64,000 nt of DNA. It comes from Hominimerdicola alba (lineage in GTDB: Bacteria; Bacillota; Clostridia; Oscillospirales; Ruminococcaceae). Shown one piece after another: positions 8,066-16,846 of the stretch. Location: assembly GCF_900112155.1 (NCBI RefSeq), contig NZ_FOKQ01000005.1, positions 85,415 through 149,414 on the forward strand, in the 5' to 3' direction. The number at the start of each line of letters is the position of its first letter. Position 1 is the first letter of the stretch. Below the pieces are notes generated by a model. It had not been told where the DNA came from, did no database searches, and saw only the letters and a list, made by a program, of their open reading frames with translations. The translations under genes were made by a program, and so were the position numbers.

Positions 8066-8311
8066 TCAGTCCTGAAGATAATTCTTCACAAGTGCCTGAA
8101 GCAGTTCATCTCGGTCAATATGACGAATTAGACTTCTGGCATTATTATATGTGGTTATGTAGGTGGGATCCTCGGAGAGGATATATCCTACTATCTGATT
8201 TACAGGATTATAGCCCTTTTCTTTCAGCGCATCATATACTTCCGTCAATGTCTTTTTAAGTTCGGATTCCTTATCACGCTGAAGCGAAAATTCCATTGTT
8301 CTGTCGTTCAT
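8066..8311 (-). CDS. ireB: IreB-family regulatory protein
   Basis: The 81-residue protein matches the IreB (UPF0297) family: [23 protein letters not shown] and [13 protein letters not shown] are its hallmark segments. In enterococci IreB is a small phosphoprotein acting downstream of a PASTA Ser/Thr kinase in cephalosporin resistance; the role here is inferred from family. The start at 8311 is chosen because AAGGAG lies nine bases upstream of that ATG, whereas an earlier in-frame start would lie before the ribosome site. It has its own promoter and does not depend on the pheT transcript. Confidence 0.9.
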   Translation of the reverse strand: MNDRTMEFSLQRDKESELKKTLTEVYDALKEKGYNPVNQIVGYILSEDPTYITTYNNARSLIRHIDRDELLQALVKNYLQD

Positions 8312-8380
8312 ATGATTCATCTCCTTGCTATACAGGATCACACCGCTGCGTTACCGCGGGCGTATATGTTCCTTTTTATT

Positions 8381-8409
8381 ATTATACTCTATTTTTTGGA
8401 AAATAACAA
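8381..8409 (-). promoter_or_regulatory. Promoter of ireB
   Basis: On the minus strand TTGTTA (8409-8404) and TATAAT (8386-8381) are 17 bases apart. They lie between the pheT stop and the ireB start. Confidence 0.7.
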
Positions 8410-8471
8410 GGGGTATAATGAATTTTATCAAATTTGCACAATTTTCGCAACAGAATTTTTACAATTAATAT

Positions 8472-10886
8472 TTATCTCAGCTCTGCTCCGATAGCAGAAA
8501 GCTCCTTGATAGCCTTTTCCATTGCCTTATCAGCCTGATCATCGGTCAGTGTACCTTCGAGAGATCTCATGGAAATGGAGTAAGAAACTGACTTCTTGCC
8601 TGCTTCGATCTGCTCACCTCTGTATACATCGAAGAGGGTAACGCTTTCGAGTATGCCGCCAACAGCTTTCTTGATAGCCTTCTCAAGTGCTGCAGCGGGA
8701 ACTTCTTCATCGCATACAACAGAGAGGTCTCTTGTGGATGCAGGGAACTTAGGCAGAGGCTTGTAAGTCTTGGTATCGCAGGAAAGCTCCATCAGCTCAG
8801 GGATATTTATCTTGCCTATGTAAGTTCTTGCTTCGATGCCGTAGTTCTCCATAACCTTGGGGTGGAGCTCACCGATCATACCTACCTGCTTGCCATCGAC
8901 CTTGATAACAGCGCATCTGCCGGGGTGGAATGCGGAAACTTCGGGGAACTCGCAGTTCTCATCGGGTCTCTCGTACTCAACCTCATCAACGCCAACTGCA
9001 TTCAGCAGACCTTCTGCCATACCCTTGAGGGTGTAGAAATCAGCGGAACTGTCGGTGGTATCATAGAAACCGAAACCAAGTCTCATAGGCTCGTTGGGGA
9101 GAACTTCACCTTCAACAGGGATATATTCGTTACCCATCTCGAAAACATAGCACTCGGGGTTACGATAGCTGAAATTCCTTGCAACAACTTCCAGAACAGA
9201 GGGAACGATAGTTGTTCTCATAACGCTGGTATCCTCGCCGAGAGGATTCATTATAGTAACGGTATTTCTCAGCTTGCTGTCAGCAGGAAGAGCTATCTTA
9301 TCGAAATACTTGGGCGAAATGAAAGAGAATGTCTCGATCTCGTTGAGACCCATTGAGAGCATTGCTGCCTTTACCTTGCGCTCGTAGTTCTGCTTAGGAG
9401 TACGCTGTGCGTTTGCTACACCTCTGATTATGGTATCGGGAATGCTGTTGTAGCCGTAGATACGCGCAACTTCCTCAGCGATATCAGCCTTGCATCCGAT
9501 GTCAACTCTGAACCAGGGAGCGTATACTCTGCCATCCTTAACGGTGAATTCCAGCTTATTGAGAATGTCGATCATCTCAGCTTCGGGGATATCTGTTCCG
9601 AGGAACTTGTTTATCCAGTCAGCGCTGAACTCAACATTAAGGGGAGTTTCGTTCTGATAATTCTCATCGATGACAGTCTTTACAACTTCACCAGCGCCCA
9701 GCTCTTCAACAAGCTGGCAAGCTCTCATGAGGGCTTCATAACACTCGTGGGGGTCAAGACCCTTATCGTATCTTGAGGAAGCATCTGTTCTCATGCGGAG
9801 CTTCTTAGCAGTTGTAGCAACGCTTGCACCGTCGAAGCAGGCAGATTCAAATACAACAGTGGTAGTATCGTCCATGATACCGCTGTACTCTCCGCCCATA
9901 ACACCTGCTACCGCAACAGGCTTCTTAGCATCAGCGATGACCAGCATTTCCTCTGAAAGCTCTCTCTCGATGCCATCAAGAGTTGTTATCTTTTCGCCCT
10001 GCTTTGCATTGCGGACATTTATCTCAGCGCCCTCAACATATCTCAGGTCGAAAGCGTGCATGGGTCTGCCGTATTCCAGCATTACGTAGTTTGTGATATC
10101 AACGAAATTGTTGATAGGACGCACACCGCTGGCACGGAGTCTTTCTCTCATCCATCTGGGAGAAGGACCTATCTTTACGTTCTTTACAACAGCGCCGATA
10201 TATCTCTTACAGAGGTCGGTGTTGTGTATCTTGACTTTCAGCATTTCATTGATATCGCCGTCGATACCCTTGAATTCAGGCTTCTTGACTTTCAGCTCCT
10301 TGTCAAAAGTTGCTGCTGTCTCTCTTGCAAGACCGATAACGGACATACAATCGGGACGGTTGGATGTTATCTCGAATTCAACGGTAGTATCGTTGAAGCC
10401 GATAGCTTCGCGGATATCCTTGCCTATTGTTTTGTCGCAATCATCGCCCAGAATGAAAATACCGTCTTCGATAGCGTAGGGGAAATCGTGCACGGAAAGA
10501 CCCAGTTCACCCAGAGAGCAGAGCATACCGTTTGAAGCCTCGCCTCTCAGCTTGCCCTTTGTGATCTTTACTGTCTTGCCCTCGTGAAGTACGGTGGACT
10601 TGTGCTTTGCAACGGGAACGAAATCGTCCTTTTTAACGTTCTGTGCACCTGTAACTATCTGAACGAGAGCGCCCTCGCCAACGTCCAGCTGACAGATGAA
10701 CATATGGTCAGAATTGGGGTGAGGAACTATCTCCTTGACCTGACCTACTACAACATTCTCCAGATAATCGCCCTCAACGCCGTAGCACTCCACCTTGGAG
10801 CCTGAAAGGGTTATACCCGAAACAAAATCCTTTATAGGCATATCGCAGTCAACATAATCTGCGAGCCATCTCATTGAAAGATCCAT
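8472..10886 (-). CDS. pheT: Phenylalanine-tRNA ligase beta subunit
   Basis: The 804-residue protein is full length for bacterial PheT, which pairs with PheS as an alpha2-beta2 enzyme charging tRNA-Phe. Visible in order: an N-terminal tRNA-binding OB domain (about 40-150; VVGQVKEIVPHPNSDHMFIC), the B3/B4 editing domain, the B5 domain (about 400-475), the catalytic-like core and the C-terminal anticodon-binding FDX-ACB domain (KPLPKFPASTRDLSVV). The start has a strong GGAGG site. It is the last gene of a T-box-controlled operon, but unusually three small genes separate it from pheS. Confidence 0.96.
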   Translation of the reverse strand: MDLSMRWLADYVDCDMPIKDFVSGITLSGSKVECYGVEGDYLENVVVGQVKEIVPHPNSDHMFICQLDVGEGALVQIVTGAQNVKKDDFVPVAKHKSTVLHEGKTVKITKGKLRGEASNGMLCSLGELGLSVHDFPYAIEDGIFILGDDCDKTIGKDIREAIGFNDTTVEFEITSNRPDCMSVIGLARETAATFDKELKVKKPEFKGIDGDINEMLKVKIHNTDLCKRYIGAVVKNVKIGPSPRWMRERLRASGVRPINNFVDITNYVMLEYGRPMHAFDLRYVEGAEINVRNAKQGEKITTLDGIERELSEEMLVIADAKKPVAVAGVMGGEYSGIMDDTTTVVFESACFDGASVATTAKKLRMRTDASSRYDKGLDPHECYEALMRACQLVEELGAGEVVKTVIDENYQNETPLNVEFSADWINKFLGTDIPEAEMIDILNKLEFTVKDGRVYAPWFRVDIGCKADIAEEVARIYGYNSIPDTIIRGVANAQRTPKQNYERKVKAAMLSMGLNEIETFSFISPKYFDKIALPADSKLRNTVTIMNPLGEDTSVMRTTIVPSVLEVVARNFSYRNPECYVFEMGNEYIPVEGEVLPNEPMRLGFGFYDTTDSSADFYTLKGMAEGLLNAVGVDEVEYERPDENCEFPEVSAFHPGRCAVIKVDGKQVGMIGELHPKVMENYGIEARTYIGKINIPELMELSCDTKTYKPLPKFPASTRDLSVVCDEEVPAAALEKAIKKAVGGILESVTLFDVYRGEQIEAGKKSVSYSISMRSLEGTLTDDQADKAMEKAIKELSAIGAELR

Positions 10887-10962
10887 TTATTTATCCTCCG
10901 TTTAAATTATTTTTATTTCCAAGCCAGCCGCAACTCTGGCGACTGAACCATACATACGTTTT

Positions 10963-11541
10963 TTACTTTTTCTCCTCGATAAGCTTAGTGAAAGAATCAA
11001 ACCTGCCTTTGATATATCTGCCTTCCTTCACAATCACTATATGGCTGTCTTTTTCGCCCTTAATTTTGATGCTTATCTTGCCGTAGACATCACCTTCCGC
11101 CACCAGCTTTCCGATGGCTCCGTCGTCATAATTCTGTTTAAGTGCGATATCGATACTTTCAATATCGCTGTACCTTGTAAGAAAGCATATATCCGGCACA
11201 CAAAGAAATTTATCTGTGAAATAGAATTTTTCAAACCTGCACTCGGGTGCAGCACCGCAAAGTGTCTTTACATCATCCTTGTCAAGCCGAGTCAAACATC
11301 GCTTCATTCCGGCGAAATAAGTGTTTTTGAAATAGCCGAGCACCCCTTCCAACAGATACAGCAACAGCGCGATCAAACACAGTGCCGGAAGCCATACGAT
11401 CGGCTTTACGTGTTCACGTACCAGATGAGTTATAAACCAGACGATAAAACCCAGAGTAGTGATACTACCTAAAAGAAGGAACTTTACCAATTTCGAGGCT
11501 TTTTTGAAGAACCATGTTCTAATAAAGCTCATTAATTTCAT
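10963..11541 (-). CDS. Two-helix membrane protein between pheS and pheT (copy 2)
   Basis: This 192-residue protein has two hydrophobic helices (about 20-70) and a soluble C-terminal domain. FYFTDKFLCVPDICFLTRYSDI aligns with FYVTDRFLCAPAYFALLRYDKI of the gene just upstream, so the two are tandem paralogues, although the rest has diverged widely. It is preceded by GAGAGGAG. I know no named function. The soluble domain with short beta-like stretches resembles the PH-like regions of small Gram-positive membrane proteins, but that is only an impression. Confidence 0.7.
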   Translation of the reverse strand: MKLMSFIRTWFFKKASKLVKFLLLGSITTLGFIVWFITHLVREHVKPIVWLPALCLIALLLYLLEGVLGYFKNTYFAGMKRCLTRLDKDDVKTLCGAAPECRFEKFYFTDKFLCVPDICFLTRYSDIESIDIALKQNYDDGAIGKLVAEGDVYGKISIKIKGEKDSHIVIVKEGRYIKGRFDSFTKLIEEKK

Positions 11542-11565
11542 ACCGAAAACTCCTCTCCGCTTAGA

Positions 11566-12114
11566 TCAGTGTTCACTGTGAGTGAGATTTTTCTTTTCTT
11601 CAAGCATACACATGAATTTTCTCTGCTCTGCCAAGAAAGATACACTGTCTTCGATACGTATTTCGACCTTGCTGTTATCATCCATGAAAACTCTTAGATA
11701 GTACGTGTAATCGTTTGAACGCGGACAAGGCATTTTTAACACAGACACATTCTTTATCTTATCATAACGCAGCAAAGCAAAATATGCCGGTGCGCATAGG
11801 AATCTGTCCGTCACGTAGAAAGTGTCGTAATACATCTTTTCGGGAGAACGTGTGCCCAGACTGTTAAGGTCGTATTCCGACAATTCTTTCATAACCTTTT
11901 TGAGCTTAGGGTAAAGTGAGAAAATTGCAATGCCGCCAAAAGCCAGCAAAACAGCTCCTAAAAGCGTTATTGCACTTCCAAGCTTTGTCACCGTCGTCAG
12001 CAGTGACTTTACACCTGCTATCGTAACAAAAATTCCGATAACAAAAGCGACAAAATGAATGACAAGATGTCCCATACACATCTTATAGAACCAGTTATTC
12101 TTGTAATCGTTCAT
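11566..12114 (-). CDS. Two-helix membrane protein between pheS and pheT (copy 1)
   Basis: The 182-residue protein has two transmembrane helices (about 15-70) and a C-terminal soluble domain with FYVTDRFLCAPAYFALLRYDKI, shared with the next gene downstream. The C-terminal end is charged (EEKKNLTHSEH). It starts at an ATG after GGGAGAGTGAG and ends 24 bases before its paralogue. Its place inside the pheST operon means it is probably co-transcribed under Phe T-box control. Function unknown. Confidence 0.7.
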   Translation of the reverse strand: MNDYKNNWFYKMCMGHLVIHFVAFVIGIFVTIAGVKSLLTTVTKLGSAITLLGAVLLAFGGIAIFSLYPKLKKVMKELSEYDLNSLGTRSPEKMYYDTFYVTDRFLCAPAYFALLRYDKIKNVSVLKMPCPRSNDYTYYLRVFMDDNSKVEIRIEDSVSFLAEQRKFMCMLEEKKNLTHSEH

Positions 12115-12191
12115 ATCTCACTCTCCCTTATACAGATAGTTTTTTAGCTAAACGTTTTGGGGTCAGTACGAATATGCAGAACTATTTGTGA

Positions 12192-12566
12192 TTACGACGG
12201 TTCGCGAAGGTAGCTTCCGATGCAGTTCCACAGTTCTCTTGTATGTTCACCAAGGAGTTTTTCTGCCCTGTCATAGATAGTTTTATCGTCCCACAGGGGT
12301 TCCAGCAGAGTTACCTGTACAAGATTCTGTACTTCTTCATCACCCTCTGCCGCAAACTCTTCGTACATATCAAAAATACGGTGCAGAGTTTCGTCTGATA
12401 AATAACCGTCACGCATCAGCAGTTCTGCTGTAAGCCTGTTGAAAACATTCCCGAAAACGACATGGGGAAGGAACTCGCCATCAACTGTTTCGGCTTCGGT
12501 CTGTTCCCTTAATTCGGGGAAACGGTCGGTTATCGTTTCCGCACCAAGTTCAGCATATGCGATCAT
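12192..12566 (-). CDS. Small soluble protein of unknown function
   Basis: The 124-residue, acidic, largely helical protein (PHVVFGNVFNRLTAELL, EEFAAEGDEEVQNLVQVTLLEPL) has no membrane segment. ATG 12566 is preferred because GAGGTG lies seven bases before it; an alternative GTG nine bases upstream overlaps that site. It sits between pheS and the membrane-protein pair. Its shape is reminiscent of small immunity-like Firmicute proteins, but I cannot name a family with confidence. Confidence 0.6.
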   Translation of the reverse strand: MIAYAELGAETITDRFPELREQTEAETVDGEFLPHVVFGNVFNRLTAELLMRDGYLSDETLHRIFDMYEEFAAEGDEEVQNLVQVTLLEPLWDDKTIYDRAEKLLGEHTRELWNCIGSYLREPS

Positions 12567-12619
12567 GGTCTGCACCTCACTTTATCGATATTCTGCTGTA
12601 AAAAGTAAGCTTATTCTCG

Positions 12620-12754
12620 TTACATTTCTGCAAATTCAACATTCGGACAGCAGTCTTTCAGCGTATCGCATACTTCTCCGAAAGCATAGTCTGCAAAAGT
12701 ATTATTATCACCGAATTTTCTGAAAGTATAGGTTTTGTCTGCAGTATGCTCCTG
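12620..12754 (-). pseudogene. Remnant of a C-terminal coding segment after pheS
   Basis: In the gap between the pheS stop and the next gene one frame is open for about 44 codons with good coding character (DKTYTFRKFGDNNTF, DYAFGEVCDTLKDC) and ends in TAA, but it has no start codon and begins right after an in-frame TAG. It looks like the tail of a gene whose 5' part is gone. The identity is unknown. Confidence 0.35.
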
Positions 12755-12784
12755 CTATATATCTTTCAGAATCGTTCAGCCATA

Positions 12785-13804
12785 TCAGAACTGCTCCAGG
12801 AACCTCATGTCGTTTTCGTAAAGCAGACGCATATCGTTTATGCTGTAACGTCCCATGGTGATTCTTTCAAGACCGATACCGAAAGCGAAACCGCTGTAAA
12901 CCTCGGGGTCGATGCCGCATTCTTCAAGCACCTTGGGGTGTACCATACCTGAACCCAGAAGCTCTACCCAGCCTTCCTGCTTGCACATGGAACAGCCCTT
13001 GCCGTGGCAGTTGAAGCACATGAGGTCAACTTCTGCTGAGGGCTCGGTGTAAGGGAAGTGGTGAGGTCTGAATCTTACCTGAGTTTCCTCGCCGTAAAGA
13101 CGCTTCATAAGCAGTTCGAGAGTACCCTTGAGGTCAGCCATTGTGATGCCCTTATCGATAACGAGACCCTCTATCTGGTGGAAGAGAGGTGAATGAGTTG
13201 CGTCAACAGCATCGGAACGGTAAACACGACCGGGAGAGATTATCCTTATAGGAGGCTTTCTGTTCTCCATAGTTCTTATCTGAACGGAGGAAGTCTGTGT
13301 TCTCAGCAGTACGTTCTCGTTGATATAGAATGTATCCTGAGTATCTCTTGCAGGGTGGTGCTTAGGCATATTCAGCGCCTCGAAGCAGTAGTGGTCAGTC
13401 TCGACCTCGGGACCTTCAACTATATCGAAGCCCATGCCAAGGAATACTTCCTCAACCTGCTCGAGAGTCACCTGCAGAGGGTGAGCTCTGCCTATCTTGG
13501 TCTTCTTGCCGGGGAGTGTAACGTCAAGTCTTTCAGCTTTCAAACGCTCTTCCTCAGCCTTGCTTTTCAGTTCTTCCTTACGTGCGTTGAGGGCTTCCTC
13601 GATATCGCTTCTGACCTTGTTTGCCAGCTGACCGATAACAGGTCTTTCCTCAGCTGAAAGCTTGCCCATCTGCTTGAGTATAGCAGTCAGCTCGCCCTTT
13701 TTGCCAAGGAACCTTACACGGAAATCCTCCAGCAGCTTGATGTCGCTGATGCCCGAAAGTTCGGACTTTGCGCGTTCCTCGATGCTAGTTAACTGTTCTT
13801 TCAT
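12785..13804 (-). CDS. pheS: Phenylalanine-tRNA ligase alpha subunit
   Basis: The 339-residue protein is full length for PheS. It has the N-terminal coiled coil (about 1-85; [18 protein letters not shown]), then the class II catalytic core with motif 2 ([14 protein letters not shown]) and motif 3 ([16 protein letters not shown]). The Cys-rich insertion [17 protein letters not shown] is present as in many Firmicute PheS proteins. It follows the methyltransferase gene by about 40 bases and is presumably expressed from the Phe T-box leader. The start has AGGAGG. Confidence 0.96.
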   Translation of the reverse strand: MKEQLTSIEERAKSELSGISDIKLLEDFRVRFLGKKGELTAILKQMGKLSAEERPVIGQLANKVRSDIEEALNARKEELKSKAEEERLKAERLDVTLPGKKTKIGRAHPLQVTLEQVEEVFLGMGFDIVEGPEVETDHYCFEALNMPKHHPARDTQDTFYINENVLLRTQTSSVQIRTMENRKPPIRIISPGRVYRSDAVDATHSPLFHQIEGLVIDKGITMADLKGTLELLMKRLYGEETQVRFRPHHFPYTEPSAEVDLMCFNCHGKGCSMCKQEGWVELLGSGMVHPKVLEECGIDPEVYSGFAFGIGLERITMGRYSINDMRLLYENDMRFLEQF

Positions 13805-13843
13805 GTTTATCCTCCTAAAAAAATATACTTAACTTGATTTATC

Positions 13844-14596
13844 TTATGGCTTACGTACTGTTTTAAGTATGTAAGTATCGTCATAAACAACTTTTCCGCC
13901 GTGGGACATCACAGCTTTGTATACGCCCTCAAAGAACGGAGTTCGGTAGGGCTCTTCAAGCATGATGTGGTCGCTGTGGGTACCGATGTACTGTATGTAC
14001 TCATCGGCAGTATACTCGCGCCTGCCCTTGAAGTTCTTCGTTTCAAGCTCGGTGAAGCCGTAGTTCACGGCATTATCGTAAACGAAACCACCCTTGTAGT
14101 TTGTGGGGGGCTTGAAGTATGCGTCATAGACTTTCTGGATATCCGCAAACAGCGCAGGGTCGGTAGTCTGATAGTCTCCGTGGAGATACATCATCGCCAG
14201 CATACCGCCGCTGTTCAGCAGTTCAAAAGTTTTTGAAAAGGCGATATCCTCGGGTATCCACTGTATCGTCGCGGCGGAGTAGATAAAATCGAACTTCGCG
14301 CCGCCGAAATCATGGGTGATGAAATCATCGTTTATAAGCGAAAAATTATCCCGCCCGCCGTACTTCCTGCGCAGCATCTCGGCGAAATTCTCGCCTAATT
14401 CGATGGCAGTATAGTCACAGCCAGTGGAAAGTACAGGCTCGGTAGCCTGCCCCGTGCCGGGACCCAGTTCAAGCACTTTTGTGCCCCTGCCTATGCCCGC
14501 CTTGGCGATGATATGCTCAAAAAGCTCGGGGCTGTAATGTATGCGCCATTTATCGAACTGCTCGGGTATCGTATCAAAGCAAAGCCTGTATTCCAT
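13844..14596 (-). CDS. Class I SAM-dependent methyltransferase, first gene of the Phe T-box operon
   Basis: The 250-residue protein has the Rossmann methyltransferase motif I VLELGPGTGQATEPVL (about 45-62), motif II-like AIELGENFAEML and a motif IV region YSAATIQWIPED. The substrate cannot be read from sequence; its overall shape is like small-molecule methyltransferases. The start MEYRLCFDTIPEQFDKWR is chosen because AGAGGAGAGAG precedes it and because upstream in-frame codons lie inside the T-box terminator. It is the first gene after the T-box, so it is probably induced when charged tRNA-Phe is low, along with pheS. Confidence 0.8.
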   Translation of the reverse strand: MEYRLCFDTIPEQFDKWRIHYSPELFEHIIAKAGIGRGTKVLELGPGTGQATEPVLSTGCDYTAIELGENFAEMLRRKYGGRDNFSLINDDFITHDFGGAKFDFIYSAATIQWIPEDIAFSKTFELLNSGGMLAMMYLHGDYQTTDPALFADIQKVYDAYFKPPTNYKGGFVYDNAVNYGFTELETKNFKGRREYTADEYIQYIGTHSDHIMLEEPYRTPFFEGVYKAVMSHGGKVVYDDTYILKTVRKP

Positions 14597-14612
14597 ACTC
14601 TCTCCTCTGAAA

Positions 14613-14897
14613 CAAAAACGGTCTTGTCCAAAAAACAGGACAAGACCGATAATGACGTTCTTGTATACATTCAAGCTGTACTTGAATGTGACCACCCTGA
14701 GGAACCAACATTCCCCTTTCCCGTAACGCAGGCTCAGCGTCCGTGCTTACAAGCCAAAGCCTTCGGCACAGCCACTCACAAGTGAACTTCGGCACTCCGC
14801 GAAATAAACCGCTTTCAGCCCAATGGCGGTTCTCTCTGAAATCCGTGTTGAGTACGTACTCTCTTGGTCATAGTGTTTGATGTGATATTTATTTACA
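14613..14897 (-). promoter_or_regulatory. T-box riboswitch, specifier TTC (Phe)
   Basis: Read on the minus strand the leader shows the T-box series: an AGTA S-turn segment, CAGAGAG followed by GGCTGAAAG in stem I, the specifier region GAAGTTCAC with TTC at 14786-14784, and the T-box-like CAGGGTGG near 14695. An antiterminator-like hairpin and a terminator follow: GGTCTTGTCC pairs with GGACAAGACC (14647-14638 and 14629-14620) ahead of GTTTTTG. TTC codes for Phe, matching pheS and pheT downstream. The T-box core departs from consensus after GGTGG, so exact base pairing to tRNA should be modelled. Confidence 0.85.
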
Positions 14898-14903
14898 AAG
14901 TAT

Positions 14904-14932
14904 ATGATAGCATATTCTTTCGGGGATTTCAA
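14904..14932 (-). promoter_or_regulatory. Promoter of the Phe T-box operon
   Basis: On the minus strand TTGAAA (14932-14927) and TATCAT (14909-14904) are 17 bases apart. Transcription would start at about 14897, just before the T-box stem I. Confidence 0.75.
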
Positions 14933-15022
14933 GGGGTTTACAGAAATTTTACATTTGTGATTCGCGATAGACTTCTATTCTTTTGAGTGACAAATTATTT
15001 TTCCATAAAAACTCAGCGACGA

Positions 15023-15481
15023 TCATCTGAAATCATCAAGGATATACTCGTTTTTGCAACGGTATACGTCACAATACTCAACAGCATACCAATCTGCATC
15101 AATGTAAACCGTACTTGTTATTATTTTCGGGATAGCATCACCGACAGATACTGTTAAAACACAGTATTTGCCTTTGTTTTTGTAGAATTTTTTCCTATCA
15201 ATAATATGACCAACATTAGATTCTCCATTTTTCAGTACACGCTTTTTTTGTATCATGTATTTCATACTATTCAGAATATGACTGATCATCGCAATAATAT
15301 TAGAGACAAGTAATAAAATATTAACCATATAAACAGCGGCACCAAGATAACTGTACACAATATGATTATACATGGAAAACCAGGCAACAATTGCTATACT
15401 GACACATATTATTACAGCCACAAAATTGTATTTTATCATGTTAAACTCATATTCGGCTTTTGTAATATATTCATTATTCAT
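15023..15481 (-). CDS. Small membrane protein of unknown function
   Basis: The 152-residue protein has two hydrophobic helices (about 15-70) and a C-terminal soluble part. The visible layout (KNGESNVGHIIDRKKFYKNKGKYCVLTVSV) resembles small membrane proteins with a DUF3592-like beta domain, but I do not claim that family. It lies nine bases after the EamA gene with a weak ribosome site, so translation may be coupled. The composition is more AT-rich than its neighbours. Confidence 0.55.
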   Translation of the reverse strand: MNNEYITKAEYEFNMIKYNFVAVIICVSIAIVAWFSMYNHIVYSYLGAAVYMVNILLLVSNIIAMISHILNSMKYMIQKKRVLKNGESNVGHIIDRKKFYKNKGKYCVLTVSVGDAIPKIITSTVYIDADWYAVEYCDVYRCKNEYILDDFR

Positions 15482-15490
15482 ACTCGTTTT

Positions 15491-16444
15491 TCATTTACTT
15501 TTTCCTTTTAGGACATAATAAAGCTTTTTAAATATACTATCTGGCTTATTTATATAATTGTTTTCATGCTTCTCATGCCAAAAATTATTGTAAAAAAACA
15601 CCAGCACCGCCATCGTGATGATTATCGCGTAGCCCACAAAGCTCCATTTATCGGGGAACTGGTTCAGGAAAAGTATGCCGAGTATAGTCGAGAATATCAC
15701 CTGTGAGTAGTCATACACCGATATCTCTTTCGCGGGGGCGTGGGAGTATGCCGCGGTTATGGAGAACTGTCCGCCTGCCGCCGAAATGCCCGCCGCAAGC
15801 AAGCAAAGGAACTGCGCCAGTGTCATCGGCTTGAACTGTATTATCAGGAAAGGCAGTGCAAACAAGCTTGAAAATGCCGAGAAATACGCAACAATCACAG
15901 GGCCTTTCACACCGTGCTGTCCTAAATAACGTACACAAGTATAGGCAAGACCTGCGCCCATTCCGCCTAAAAATCCGCATATCGCGGGAAAAAGCTCAAC
16001 ATTCGAGAAAGTTGGCTTGATGATGAATAGGCTTCCGAAGAAAGCACCCGCCACCGTCAGCGCCTGAAATGCCGTCAGCTTCTCTTTCAGGAAAATGAAT
16101 GAGAAAACAATAACGAAAAACGGCGACATTTTGTTTAGCATCAGCGCGTCCGAGAGGTGCATTTTGCCCAAGGCGTAGAAATTTCCAACCATGCCGATTG
16201 TTCCGCCGAAAGCTCTCACAAAGAGCACAGCATGGTTCTTTTTGTCGCCTATCTCGAACTTCGTGCCGCTTTTTTTCAGCGAACCCAGCGCGATGAACAG
16301 TGCGAAAAAGTTTCTGAAAAAGACTTTCTGCATTGTGGGCAGATCACCTGATTTTTTCACGAACAGCCCCATCAGCGCAAAGAAAAATGCCGATAGTACT
16401 ATATAAAATACTGCCTTGTATTTACTTTTAACCATCGTTCTCAC
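15491..16444 (-). CDS. EamA-family (DMT superfamily) transporter
   Basis: The roughly 315-residue protein has ten predicted helices arranged as two EamA repeats, the drug/metabolite transporter pattern (YIVLSAFFFALMGLFVKK at the N-terminus, VAYFSAFSSLFALPFLI in the second half). It should export or import a small metabolite across the cytoplasmic membrane; the substrate is unknown. The 5' end overlaps the stop of the DUF3783 gene, so the two are coupled; either Met1 or the Met four codons later may be the start, and the ribosome site is weak. Confidence 0.85.
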   Translation of the reverse strand: MRTMVKSKYKAVFYIVLSAFFFALMGLFVKKSGDLPTMQKVFFRNFFALFIALGSLKKSGTKFEIGDKKNHAVLFVRAFGGTIGMVGNFYALGKMHLSDALMLNKMSPFFVIVFSFIFLKEKLTAFQALTVAGAFFGSLFIIKPTFSNVELFPAICGFLGGMGAGLAYTCVRYLGQHGVKGPVIVAYFSAFSSLFALPFLIIQFKPMTLAQFLCLLAAGISAAGGQFSITAAYSHAPAKEISVYDYSQVIFSTILGILFLNQFPDKWSFVGYAIIITMAVLVFFYNNFWHEKHENNYINKPDSIFKKLYYVLKGKSK

Positions 16445-16835
16445 GCTTTCCGCGGGAGGTCATATACTCATGCTCCCTTGCAAGTTCGCCCGCCAATGCG
16501 GACACCGTCCAGTCCCTGTTATGGGGCGTTACCATAGCTTTCAGCGGAATATCACAGCACTTGCTCCTCAGCATAGTCACAGCCTTGTTGAGGTCTTTGC
16601 TGTCCAGTCCCGAGAAGATAAGCAGTTCCTCGGTAACTTCCGTTCTTGCCGTGCTTTCGGTATACCCCGAAAGTCCACACACATATCCTACACTGTCTGC
16701 ACCGCAATCTTTCGCCGAGGCTGTGTACTTACCGCCAACTGCCGCCATTACTTCGGCGATGATTTCAGCCTTTTCCTGCGGGACATTCACCCCCGCCGCC
16801 ACCTTCGGCAAAGGTGAGCTGAGCCTTGCTTTCAT
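16428..16835 (-). CDS. DUF3783 protein
   Basis: The 135-residue soluble protein carries the pattern of DUF3783: LLIFSGLDSKDLNKAVTMLR, then IPLKAMVTPHNRDWTVSALAGELAREH. The family has no assigned function. The start follows AGGAAGTGGT. Its end overlaps the start of the EamA transporter gene by 17 bases, so the two are expressed together. Confidence 0.75.
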   Translation of the reverse strand: MKARLSSPLPKVAAGVNVPQEKAEIIAEVMAAVGGKYTASAKDCGADSVGYVCGLSGYTESTARTEVTEELLIFSGLDSKDLNKAVTMLRSKCCDIPLKAMVTPHNRDWTVSALAGELAREHEYMTSRGKRENDG

Positions 16836-16846
16836 TTTACCACTTC

